Source: Paraphaeosphaeria minitans (lineage: Eukaryota; Ascomycota; Dothideomycetes; Pleosporales; Didymosphaeriaceae). Taken from it: a stretch of DNA of 64,000 nucleotides. The stretch covers positions 682,001-746,000 of the forward strand of contig WJXW01000010.1 in the NCBI GenBank assembly GCA_015832175.1, read 5' to 3'. The notes beneath the pieces are model-generated. The model was not told the DNA's origin. It worked only from the letters and a program-made list of their open reading frames with translations, and searched no databases. Position numbers and translations under genes: made by a program. Positions 33,575-44,082 of this stretch are shown here, in pieces (the first letter of the stretch is position 1; each line of letters opens with the position of its first letter).

Positions 33575-34930
33575 GTCCGGCTGATTCTTCGGGCTTTTTA
33601 TTTTCGTCGATGTTCAATGTGGCACTAATAAGAAGGACTCCGATGTGATGCTCAAGGATGAAGTGCGCCCTTAAGTTGCGTGCGAGGTGTTTGCGCGCAA
33701 TGACCGTGACACGCGTGAAGATCGTCGCACATGATGTACATTCATTTCCTGGTGGTCGAATGCGCCTGCTTCGAAGTTGTTGAAAACGGAGTTGCCAACG
33801 ATGGATGCGGGAGTTGGTGGTTTGCGGAAGGAAAGGGTCACAGGAATGGGCGGTGCAACGTAAGGAATGCGCGCAAGCGTGGTTGAGGAAGTTGCGACGG
33901 CAATGAACCAAGTTTTTTGCCCGAGATCCCTTTATCAGAAGATTCTCATTCTTTTTGATCAAAGGTACGTGTCTCAGGTTGCAATAAGCAGCGCTTGAAC
34001 TGATGGATTTGCTGCGGTGAAGTCAAAAAATGATGACATCAAGTCCCACACCCCTGAATGCCGTGCACAGAATCAAGCAGGCGTTTCGTGGATTTCGCGC
34101 AAGACATGAAAAAGTGTCCAGCAGGATTGAATTCTAGCAAAAATCATCCATCAGGATTGAGTTCTAGCTGAAGGCTATCATAAAAACCGGTCCCACCATA
34201 CCTTGCTAAACTGAAGCCCATGATTCCAACTTCTGGGAGTGTCGTGCACGAGTGTATGTTGTACGATAGCCCATGATGACTCGTCCAGGAGCGCGATCGC
34301 CATGCAATGAGCCGATGGTAGCATTTGAATCTTGAATTATGTATCTTGCATACAGATGCGCGGACTCCACTCCAGATTGTGATGGAGAAGACGGAGGCTT
34401 CGCACTCGCTTGGGCGCTTCTCTAACCTGATTCGTAAAATGCGACTCAGCCAATCGCATCTTCCGCCACAGCACAGCCCGACGCTACGCTGAAGAGCCCA
34501 ACCAATCACTCCAAGCCCATGGGCGTACGTCACGACTTTTACGGCCGCAGCATCGCCTCCAACGGGGCAACTCTACACCTACATCAACGCACCGATGCAA
34601 GCTATCCCACACTACATCCGCATCGCTCTCTAAAACACTCTCCGGATAAAAAAAACTTGTCTAGAAGCGCAACCATTAAGCGAATGCGACCGTAGGCTCA
34701 CCGTATCCTACCCAGGCTCAACTTTCCTAATCAGGCTCTACGCGCGACGCCCTGAACCAAACCTGCCCTCACGGGGCTGTGTATAAAGGTGAGCACATAA
34801 CATTTGGAATGCAGCACCATTACCATTCCAAATCAATGCTCCTTTCCGCTGTTCAACTCAAATAAGCATTTGACTACATCACTGCGCCTCCAAGCGAAAA
34901 TAATATATATATATCTATATATTGAGCATT
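33575..34930. other. Divergent intergenic region
   Basis: About 1.36 kb. Minus-strand ORFs at 33501-33962 and 34144-34533 are basic and Cys/His-rich without motifs; I consider them chance. The right end holds the promoter of the gene at 34931. Confidence 0.45.
34782..34789 (+). promoter_or_regulatory. Probable TATA box
   Basis: TATAAAGG in a GC-rich setting, about 145 bases before the ATG at 34931. The spacing suits a fungal core promoter with a 5' UTR of around 100 nt. Confidence 0.5.
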
Positions 34931-35425
34931 ATGTGCTGCAGAAAGAACCAACCACGCTACACCTCCTGCCAACCTCGTCAACGAGGCTGCTGCTCTTCCC
35001 GTCGCCAGCGAAGACAACTGCAGCAAATCACTCCGTACTACAGTCCCCTCGGTGGTGCCGTGTCCATCGAGCCCCAAGCATACGCGCCGGTAGCTGTCAA
35101 CGCGCCCTACCCAGAACTTCAATCCGGATTCGACTTTCCCCGCGTGCGAGGACCTTTCAGTATGGCTGCAGCGCTCATTCTAGGCCTTAGTCTTGGTGCA
35201 CAGAAAATCCAGGAGAAGCGGGAGAAGAAGAAGGAGAAGAAGGCGTTGCTGGAGTTTGCGAATGAGCAGCGGGAGGCAAAGTTGAGGAAGGATCGGGCGT
35301 CGAGGAAAAGTGAGGAGGCTAGGAATGGGGAGGAAAGGAGGAGTGAGAGTCTCGAGAGGGACGAGGTGCCGCCGCCGAGCTATGAGGATGTTGTTGGGGA
35401 GAGCGCGTACCAGAGGGGACGGTAA
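34931..35425 (+). CDS. Small Cys/Arg-rich protein with PPxY motif
   Basis: A single-exon frame of 164 aa. The N-terminus has repeated Cys (CC at 2-3 and around residues 20-21) among Arg and Gln, which could be palmitoylation sites. The middle has a short hydrophobic stretch (MAAALILGLSLGAQ). A long Lys/Glu-rich helix follows, probably a coiled coil. The C-terminus holds PPPSYEDV, a PPxY motif of the kind bound by WW domains of Nedd4/Rsp5 ubiquitin ligases, so an adaptor-like role at a membrane is possible. That is inference from one motif. The ATG at 34931 is the first in frame. Confidence 0.62.
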   Translation: MCCRKNQPRYTSCQPRQRGCCSSRRQRRQLQQITPYYSPLGGAVSIEPQAYAPVAVNAPYPELQSGFDFPRVRGPFSMAAALILGLSLGAQKIQEKREKKKEKKALLEFANEQREAKLRKDRASRKSEEARNGEERRSESLERDEVPPPSYEDVVGESAYQRGR

Positions 35426-36032
35426 GAGGTGATGGGTCGAGGAGGAGCGAGAGGATGACGGACTATGAGCTTATGGAAGGGGTCGTACGATTGGAACAGC
35501 TTGTTTGCGATGCACCGCGCTCTTTACGGCTTCGTTCTGCTTTTATTGCATGGCGTTTGTTTAGCGGTCGGGACTGTCTCTCACGTTCCGAGCAATCCAC
35601 ATTGAAAGTTAACAGTTTGGAAACACTCGAATCAATCTGTTATAAACCTTTTGTGATTTCGCAGTCCTTCGAGTCAACGCGGAACACCAGACTATCATCC
35701 CGCCCCGCAAACAAGGGCATCCCCGTCCCAAACACCCCATCACGTCATCCTACCACCCCCAACTCTTCCAATCCTGGGAATCGAAACCTGACGACCCCGG
35801 CGATGGCACCAAGTCCCCCAACGACGGCGAAGATCGCGAGAAAATCCAGCTAGATACTCAGCCCACCACACGCAGCCCAACCCGCAGCCCAAACACGAAC
35901 ATCATTTCAATCTCCAACAACAATCCCCATCCCATCCCATACCATCCCATCCCATCCCACAACCCATCCAAGTCCTCCACACAGCACGACACACTTACCA
36001 CCGAGCACTTCACGCCTACATCACCCACCACG
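35426..36032. other. Intergenic region with CCATC microsatellite
   Basis: It contains the run of CCATC units at 35925-35960 and a pyrimidine/adenine-rich leader before the ATG at 36033. The 132-codon ORF at 35455 has no features. Confidence 0.5.
35925..35960 (+). repeat. CCATC pentanucleotide microsatellite
   Basis: About seven CCATC units with one change, in the probable 5' leader of the gene at 36033. Confidence 0.85.
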
Positions 36033-36587
36033 ATGCGTTACGACGACCGCTACCAACCCCCCCACACCTACACGCGCCACACCGCAACGCAGACATCCTA
36101 CCCCGACACCCCCGCAGCCAACTACTTCGCGCGCCTCTCCGAGAAAGCGGCGCCCAGCGGGACGGTCCACCTCCACAGCTACGAGACCTCGCCTTCGGAC
36201 TATCGCTCTTCGTCGGGCTATCGCTCTACGCCAGACCGTCGCGCGTCTGAGTACTGCACCTCGGACTACCGCACCTCGGACTACCGCCAACCGGTGTGCT
36301 ACGCGCGGCCTCCTGAGAGGGTAGTCAGGGAGGTGAGGGAGGTGAGGGAGGTAAGGGAACCCGAGCGGTATGGTGGTAGGGAGGTGCGGGAGGTGCGGGG
36401 GCCGGAGCGGTATGGTGGTAGGGAGCCGGTGAGGGTGGAGCGGGTGGAGAATGTTCTCCGGGAAAGGGAGGGAGGGAGGGTGAAAGAGGTGGGGCGGCAG
36501 GGAGAGGGTAGGGGGAAGGGTGTTGTAGGGAAGGGTGTTGTAGGGAAGGGTGCCGGTGCGATCTGGAAGGCGCTTGGGGGGAGATGA
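36033..36587 (+). CDS. Low-complexity hypothetical protein
   Basis: A single-exon frame of 184 aa. The first half is Tyr/Ser/Thr/Pro-rich with repeats of SDYR and TSDYR. The second half is built of Arg-Glu-Val repeats and two copies of PERYGGREVREV-like blocks, then Gly/Lys repeats (GKGVVGKGVVGKG). It looks disordered and strongly charged. The repeats in protein follow short DNA duplications. It may be a real disordered protein; no family is recognised. Confidence 0.42.
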   Translation: MRYDDRYQPPHTYTRHTATQTSYPDTPAANYFARLSEKAAPSGTVHLHSYETSPSDYRSSSGYRSTPDRRASEYCTSDYRTSDYRQPVCYARPPERVVREVREVREVREPERYGGREVREVRGPERYGGREPVRVERVENVLREREGGRVKEVGRQGEGRGKGVVGKGVVGKGAGAIWKALGGR

Positions 36588-38302
36588 GGGGTGGGGTGGG
36601 ACAGTACGGAGAAGGTGGTGTGGGTGGTAAATTCTGAGACTTGGTGTAGGTATGTTGTGAAGAGCGGGATGGTGTACGGTACAGCAGCAAGGAATGGAGG
36701 GCTACGCGCATTGCGAAAATTTGTTGCATGCTGGGTTATTTGTATGCTGGGTTATTTGTATGCTGGGTTATTTGTATGCTGGGTTATTTGTATGCTGGGT
36801 TATTTGTATGCTGGGTTATTTGTATGCTGGGTTATTTGTATGCTGGGTTATTTGTATGCTGGGTTATTTGTATGCTGGGTTATTTGTATGCTAAGCTATT
36901 TATATGCTAGATTACTTGTATGCTGCGTTACCTGTTTACTAAGTGTTGCGTACAGGCGCAGGTGCAAAAGAGAACGCCATCACACGTACGCGATGATAAT
37001 CTATATACCATGGGCCTTGTTTCCACACTAGGTTACTTGTATGCTGACTTACTTGTATACTAGGCTACTTGTAAACTAAGCTGCTTGTAAACTGATACGC
37101 GGTAACGCTCACGATGCGATACTCAAGTCGGACATAATTCAAAGTCGACTCAATCTTTACCTTCCAGGCGAGCCAACCATCAGCCAAAATTCGCCTACGC
37201 ATACCTACCTAGGCACGCGCTGTGCAAAGCTCGCGTAGCAGTACGTAGCTCCTTCAGGTAGGTAAGCTACACGACATGAACTAACGGTAGAACACAACCC
37301 TCTTCGCCGGACAGCAAAAACCGGCGTAAAAGTGCAGTCACAACATGTCTGCCGCTCATCCTCGCAAAGACCAACCAAGCAACCCACAACATATGACAGC
37401 ATCCCTCCCAGCAATCGCCGCCCTGCGCTTACCCATCAAGCTCCACCTACCACGCTACCAGACGTTGTACGTATGACGTAGCGCCGCGGCTCGCCCCGGT
37501 ACCTAAAAGGTAAGGTAGGAGCCCCACATTGTACCGTAGGCTCGTGGCTCGTGGCGAACGCGTACGCGTACGCATGGCCCAGAGCCTTGGTAGACTACCT
37601 GATCGCTACCCTGGTCGTGGAAAGACGAGACTGCGGTCGAGAAGGGATTGTGCGGCGATAGCCTACCTAGGTGGGTAGTTGGTAGGTACCTACCCGACTT
37701 GCCGGGGGGGTGGAAAGGCGTCATGCGACGTGTGGACGCGACGAGCTTCGTACGCGAGGTGCTAGGTACTGCAGGCTCGATTAGATAGGGGGTTGGTTGC
37801 TGCTGGGTACATGGGATGCTCGATCGCGATGGAATACGTGCAAGTCGAAACGAAGTAGTGCATACAACCAGCTGTTATCATGTGTAGACTTTTTCGGTTG
37901 GGCATGTTGGTGGAATTCGGCTTGATCGAATTGATCATGTGGCCGGTTGTTGCCGTGTACCTATGGCATGTAATATGTACAGTGAAGGTTGATGAGGACG
38001 GCCAAACTGACATGCATCTATCATGCAGAGTCTAGAAACGTAGCGAGCGGGTGAGCGAACCAGTCGTTCCCGATGAAATGATACCATGTGAAGAGAAAAC
38101 AATGCAGAACGCCTCATCGCAGAAAACAGTTGGAAGAGCTGACAGTTGCCGCCAAGTCGGTCTCAAATAACGCGGGTCGTAACTTCGTAGGCTAAGGGAA
38201 AATCGTCTAAGAACGAGTTGTGGGTAATCGCTCCAACGAATGTAGGCGCTCACAGACTGTGTTCAGAAGATGACGCAGTGCGAGGGAAAAGGCAGACAGC
38301 AT
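36588..38302. other. Intergenic region with minisatellite
   Basis: It contains the 16-bp minisatellite (36728-36935), looser relatives of its unit at 37020-37090, and tandem TACC/TAGG strings at 37200-37265 and 37660-37695. The ORFs over the minisatellite arise from the repeat and are not genes. Confidence 0.6.
36728..36935 (+). repeat. 16-bp minisatellite, 13 units
   Basis: Ten perfect copies of ATGCTGGGTTATTTGT run from 36728 to 36887 and are followed by three degenerate copies to 36935. Weaker related sequence (TTACTTGTATGCT, TACTTGTAAACT) continues at 37020-37090. The unit length is not a multiple of three, so all three forward frames are open and read MLGYLYAGLFVCWVI-like peptides. Confidence 0.97.
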
Positions 38303-39682
38303 TCACGAAGTGACTGGCATTCCGGAGGCCATCCTGAACAGCTCGAAAGCTAGCCCCGGCGTGTCTCGGAGAACCACCTCGACGTCTTTTCGAGATGAAA
38401 GATCCGGATTGGAACGGAAGGCCTGGATGATGATATCCCGGAGCCCTCGGTCTGTGTCGACAGTCGATTCGTACGCTTCTTGGCAAGCTTCAGGCAGCTC
38501 TTCGCTGTCAAGATGGGTCTGGATTTGGTCTGCAAATTTTTTGCGGGAAAGTGACTTGAGTCCAACGATGCCATACCTACTTCGTGTCAGTGGATTCGTT
38601 CATACGCGGCTCAGATGCGGGGTTGGCAGTGAAAATCGGCCACGTTCTAGCGGTTGCAGCGAGTGTTTCAGGAAGCTGCAAGACCAGGAGCAGAAAACTC
38701 TTGACAAAGAAAATCGGTTGGACGACAACAGCCACAACCAAGAGTTGGACTGTCCAGAACAAGGGAGAGCAAGGGTAGAGGCTTGGCAGTTGTCGATCCG
38801 ATCATCATCCCTGCGCAAATCGCGGGGTCGGCGTTCTGCCATTGCCGTCTAGCGCAACGTGTGTGCCCAAGTGCTGCGCGGTCGCAAAGAGTCCAGAGGA
38901 AAAGAAAAACGCTCCGTGCTGACCAAGAGAACGCGCGCGTGCAGTGTTGACGGTGAAGAAGAGATGAGGTTTCAACTTACTTCTCAGCAATGGCATAAAC
39001 CTTCGCATGCGTGACAAGATGCGATTGCTCGGCATCAGCCTTTGCCTCTGTCGTGTACACATATTCGAAAGGGTCGTCGGGAAACTGATCCTGCATAGGG
39101 GTATCTGGCAGCTTCATGGGCGCATCTAGAATGTCTTGATCGTCTGGCTGCTGCACCTGGGGCACCGCCGGCGCGGGCGTTGCGGCAGAAAGCATGGCGA
39201 GAAGCGGGTCCTCGATCAACGCCAGTTTCACTTTTTGGGAGGGTCGACGAGTTGGGAAGCGCGGCGTGCGCGGCGACGTAGACCGAGCCGATCGTTGTGA
39301 GGAGCGGCGCGACAATGGCTTGTTGAGGTAGTCCAGGTGGTAGAAATCTGAAACAGGGCCTGTTAGCGGGCGTGACGCAGGGAGTGAATTAGTGCTTACA
39401 ATGGACCATGTGTTCTACCGCCTCTGGGTCATCTTCGGTGAGGTTGATGATACCAGTTTCTGATTCCCGAAAGGCGTGGTTGCAGATTCCTTCGAAGAAA
39501 CTTGACCGCGAAGCGAGGAGGGCGCGATGTGCGGGATAGCTTTTGTTTGCCGTGACAATGGTCAGGTCTGAGTATTTGCCGGAATCGAACATCCTGGGAC
39601 ACTTAGCAAGGCCAAGCTCAGTTGGCACCGGGTGAACATACGATGCTAGTGCGGACATGAGCTCGTGGGTGGGTGTGTCCAT
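38303..39682 (-). CDS. BTB/POZ domain protein
   Basis: Exons 39682-39400, 39347-38981 and 38576-38303 join in frame for about 307 aa. The BTB fold covers roughly residues 30-105: YSDLTIVTANKSYPAHRALL, SRSSFFEGICNHAFRES and INLTEDDPEAVEHMVHYFYHLDY. A disordered Arg/Ser/Pro segment follows, then a C-terminal helical part in exon 3 (YGIVGLKSLSRKKFADQI) typical of fungal BTB proteins. Such proteins often act as Cul3 adaptors or as dimerisation modules; the partner is not known. The frame is open back to 39826, but the inner ATG at 39682 fits the family better. The second intron (404 nt) is the longest proposed in the window. Confidence 0.85.
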
Positions 39683-41659
39683 TGTACGGTGGTGAAAAGG
39701 GCAGAGAGGTGTGTGTGTACTGAGACCTCTTGATAAGACTTGTGATGGGAAAACCCTAGTTTGCAAGGCAGCGGGTGCGCGGTGATGGTGTTTAAAAACA
39801 AGGTGCTTTGTGACGTGACGCCACAAGAGAGGTAATGGTCGGCCGATGGCTGGACGGGACGACCCAAAGGCTGAGACGGTGGGTGTGTAGCGGACGGCGC
39901 TCGTGGTGACCGACCAACGGTGCCGGAACCTTGGGTATCAAGTGGGGATAGGTATGCCAGGTAAGGTAATCAGAATTCTTCGAGAGGCTTTGGTTGAACC
40001 ATGCGGGGGAAGGTCTTCATTTGTACGCGGTGGCCAGGGGCAATTTCCAAGATGCAGCTGGTGCCTGTTCTAAATTCTAGACCGCCTTGACTGTCACAGG
40101 ACCATCGCCGCCACAATGCACACGCGCCAAGCGGACGCGCAAGTCGCCAACAGCTGCGTGCGAGCTGCGATGTCATACGCGGCGTGAATAGTGGGCGCTG
40201 TGGAGCTGGGCGCAGTGTAGTGGCAACTCTCGCGAAGCAGACAGCAGACAGCAGACGGGGCTCCCAGGAAGTACCTAGCCAGCACACACGTGTATCGCTG
40301 GAGTCGCTCCGTCCAAGTCGGTCCCAGCGCTGCACCTGACATGGGTGGTTTGTTCCGAGGAGACGAGTCTTGACATGCCATTCGCTATCGTGAGTTTCCA
40401 GCTGGCCATGTTTCTCATGCACAGAACGCTGCTGCGTCGATGCGGGTTTGGCAATTTCGCCGAGTCTACAGAGTTCCGCGATCTAACGATTATGCATAAA
40501 GCTACTTGCAGGCCAACGATAGGCGCAGTTCGCCTAGACCGTGGTGGCTCGTACGGGCCAGGTTCCCCAGAGCCCAGAGGTGCGATGCTCGTTCGCCGTG
40601 CGTGGTGTTGCTCGCGGCAATTGGTTCCATGAGGGACGCAGTGTGAGTGTAGGCCTTCAGGTGTAATGCGGGTCGCAATGTAAGTATAGGCCTTTAGGTG
40701 TATTGCGGGTCGCAGTACAAGTGTAGGCCTTTAGGTGTATTGCGGGTCGCAGTACAAGTGTAAGCCTTTAGGTGTATTGTAGGTTGCACTGTAAGTGTAG
40801 GCTTTTATGTGTAATATAGGTTGCAGTACTTTAGGTGTATTGCGGGTCGCAGTACAAGTGTAGGCCTTTAGGTGTATTGTAGATTGCACTGTAAGTGTAG
40901 GCTTTTAGGTGTAATATAGGTTGCAGTACAAGTATAGGCCTTTAGGTGTATTGCGGGTCGCAGTGTGAGTGTAGGCCTTCAGGTGTATTACGGGTCGCAG
41001 CAACTCAGGGCCCCGGTGCTCACGATCCACCCCAATGGCAGCCTCAGCATGGGTGCATGGAATGGGGACGTCTCCACTTGTCAAGGTGGGACTCTGGGAC
41101 CTGAGGCTGTCAGAGATGGTGACGGCGAGGCCCAGGCTCAGCCAGCTGGTTGGTAGGGCCGCCCCTATCGATAGTCACTCTTCAGCCCAGGGCCGACGGA
41201 TAGGTAGTCTAGTAAGAAAACAAAGGCCAGAGATGCAGACACGAGGAACGGACGGGCTTGGATATGCAGGCGTTTCCGGTGTGGACTGCAGGGCTGAAGG
41301 GCTGAGCTGTGGTTGAGGTCTCCATGGGCCCTCGGACGCGGGAGGGAAGCATGGGAGAGAAGCGAGAAGGAGCCTTCAGATCGGGGGAAGGCGGCTCGGC
41401 GCCGAAGCAACTCGGACCCACGACGGTGACGCACCAAAGAGCCCCATCGTTGTCAGCAAACAGCACCGAGCACGCACACGCCGAGCAACACGTCAAGCGC
41501 GAGGCTGTTCCTTCATTCACGGGTCCGAATCAAACCGATGCCCTCACGCCCTCACGCCCTCACGCCCTCGTTCCTCGTCCTACTAGCGCATCCCAATCCC
41601 TGCGTCTTTCTTCTCACCGCCGCCACCCCGCCTCCACCGCCGATTAGCCCCGCGCAACC
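39683..41659. other. Divergent intergenic region with 37-bp minisatellite
   Basis: It holds the minisatellite at 40636-41001 and a run of CCTCACG units near 41540. The ORFs here have no family features. The last 300 bases should be the promoter of the Doa1 gene and the first 300 that of the BTB gene. Confidence 0.55.
40636..41001 (+). repeat. 37-bp minisatellite, about ten units
   Basis: Direct repeats with a 37-bp period: an AGGTGTATTGCGGGTCGCAG half and a TACAAGTGTAGGCCTTT half. Full units start at 40659, 40696, 40733 and so on; one copy near 40810-40836 is shortened. Units vary by several transitions, with two alternating subtypes (TTGCGGGTCGCAG and TTGTAGGTTGCAC/TATAGGTTGCAG). Confidence 0.95.
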
Positions 41660-44082
41660 ATGGGCGACTACAAGCTGTCGGCCGTGCTGCGAGGCCATGA
41701 AAGCGACGTACGCTCGAACCCCTTCCATCAGGAGCTCCGTCGTGCAAACACCATGGTACTGACACCACCCAGGTCCGCAGCGTTGCCTTTCCCCACTCCA
41801 CCTCCGTCGTGTCTGCATCCCGAGACTTCAGCGTGCGGATATGGAAGCTCAAATCAGAGAAGCCCCCGACCTACGACAGCACCATCAAGGTCCAGGGCAA
41901 GGAGTTCATAAACTCGCTTGCTATCGTGCCCGCGACGGCTGCTTTTCCCGAAGGCCTCATTGTGTCGGGCGGAAAAGACCAGATCATCGACGTGCGGCAA
42001 CCCAGCGCCGCCCTCGAAGACAACGCCGAAGCACTGCTGCTCGGCCACGGCTCCAACGTGTGTGCGCTCGACGTTAGCCAGGATGGGGCTTTGATAGTAA
42101 GCGGCAGCTGGGATACAGACGCACGCCTGTGGCAGGTGGGCAAGTGGGGAAGCGAGTCTACCGTTTTGGAGGGCCACGAAGCTTCCGTGTGGGCAGTTCT
42201 TGCCTACGATGCAGCCACTATCATAACGGGTATGCCGGTGTTTCTGCCCCTTAAACATCCGCTTAGCTGACCGTCTGTGTTAGGTTGCGCCGACGAACAG
42301 ATCCGCATATTCCAACCCACGGGCAAGCTCATACGATCGATAAAAACTGGCGGTGTTGTCCGTGCTCTCTGCAGACTACCTCCCAACCATCCTTCAGGAG
42401 CGCACTTCGCTTCGGCGGGCAACGATGCTGTTATTCGACTATGGACCCTCGACGGACGCCAAGTACGCGAGCTGCACGGCCACGACAACTTCATATACTC
42501 CCTTGCTGCGCTGCCAGATGGACGATTAGTCAGCGCTGGTGAAGATCGAACAGTGAGGATATGGAAGAACAACGAGTGTATACAGACGATTACCCATCCA
42601 GCCATCTCGGTATGGACCGTCGCTGTGTGCTCGGAGAATGGCGATTTTGTTACCGGTGCGAGTGATAATCTCGTCCGGGTTTTCACCCGTGCGCCGGAGC
42701 GGTACGCTGATCCTACCGCCATTGAGCAGTTTAACCAAGACGTCAAGTCATCCGCTATCCCCCAGCAGACCATTGGCAACATCAACAAGGAGAAGCTGCC
42801 TGGTCCGGAGTTCCTCACACAAAAGTCGGGCACCAAGGAGGGGCAAGTCCAGATGATTATCGAGGGCAATGGCAACATTTCTGCGTACCAGTGGTCTATG
42901 GCTGCCAACCAGTGGGTTAGCGTGGGCACAGTCGTCGACCAGGCGGGCAGTGATGGACGCAAGATCTCACATGATGGGAAGGAATACGATTATGTCTTCG
43001 ATGTCGATATCGAGGAGGGCAAGCCTCCGCTAAAGCTGCCATACAACGCGTCGCAGAATCCATATGAAGTGGCGCGGAAATTCTGCGAGGACAACAAGTT
43101 ACCGCTTACCTATCTTGATCAGGTGACGAACTTTATTGTCCAAAACACACAAGGTGCAACGTTTGGGCAGTCAAGTGGCCAAGGTGCGGATCCATGGGGA
43201 ACAGAGTCACGGTACCGCCCCGGGGATGCTTCAGGATCACAAGCACCATTTCAGCCTCCAGCCCCAAAGCCTAAGATATTGCCCCAGAAGGACTACCTCG
43301 ACATTTTGACAGCCAATCACAAGCCGATCTTCAAAAAATTACAAGAGTTCAACCAAGCTTTGGTCAATGATGGCAGTAAAGAGCTATCGTTCAATCCATC
43401 AGCCATCGAAGAACTAGGCGCGGCCGTGGCTCTTCTTGAAAAGGGCAGCGTCAAAGACGTCGATACCTCTGCTATAAATCTCATCGTCAAGGCGGCGACA
43501 GAATGGCCTGAAGACAAGCGCCTACCTGGGCTCGACCTACTGCGGCTCTTGTTCGCCGCTGAAGAGCCGGTCGCCTACCTTACAACAGAGCAGAATGTAT
43601 TACAGCGGCTCGCCACTTCAGCTGTTTTCGCGCCAACTTCGCCACTAAACAACACCATGATGGCCGTCCGGTCGCTATGCAATCTATTCAAAACCGATAT
43701 AGGCAGGGCCGTTGCAGGCCAAGAGTTTGACAAAATTCATGAATCCATCTCAACCTTCCTGACAACATCTAACCGGAATCTAATCATCGCTATCACCACC
43801 CTGTACATCAACTACTCGGTTCTCCTCACAGGCGACAATAACGCCGACCGGGTATTGTCGTTGCTGGATGATCTGAACAAGATCCTCCACAGCGCCAAAG
43901 ACTCCGAGGCCATCTATCGAGCTCTGGTCGCCACCGGCACGCTTCTCAGTTTAGACAGCGACTTCTGCGAGGCTGGTAGGGACATCTTGCAGCTTCCATC
44001 AGCTGTCTCTGCTGCGGAGAACCAAGCGAAGGAGCCGCGTGTCAAGAATGTGGTTGCCGAGATTCGGCAAAAGCTTCAGTAG
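41660..44082 (+). CDS. doa1: Doa1/Ufd3 (PLAA) WD40-PFU-PUL ubiquitin-binding Cdc48 cofactor
   Basis: Exons 41660-41707, 41773-42229 and 42284-44082 join in frame for about 767 aa. Residues 8-320 form a seven-bladed WD40 propeller (LRGHESDVRSVAFP, GHGSNVCALDVSQDG, LHGHDNFIYSLAALPDG and others). Residues about 353-460 are the PFU ubiquitin-binding domain (EGQVQMIIEGNGNISAYQW, YDYVFDVDIEEGKPPLKLPY). Residues about 500-767 are the PUL armadillo-like domain that binds the Cdc48/p97 tail. Doa1 acts in ubiquitin homeostasis, mitochondria-associated degradation and endosomal sorting. The length and domain order match the yeast and human proteins. The tiny first exon of 16 codons is supported by phase and by restoring the first WD repeat. 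Confidence 0.96.

Noticed and set aside
33501..33962. 153-codon minus-strand ORF
   Set aside because: Basic, Cys/His-scattered composition without motifs, and it overlaps the start of the gene ending at 33574; probably chance.
34144..34533. 129-codon minus-strand ORF
   Set aside because: No family features or intron context; composition typical of non-coding sequence.
36591..37031. 146-codon and shorter overlapping ORFs over the 16-bp minisatellite
   Set aside because: The reading is open in all three frames only because of the repeat; no start context or non-repeat protein features.
42204..42962. 252-codon minus-strand ORF
   Set aside because: Antisense of the WD40/PFU part of the Doa1 gene, with no motifs of its own.
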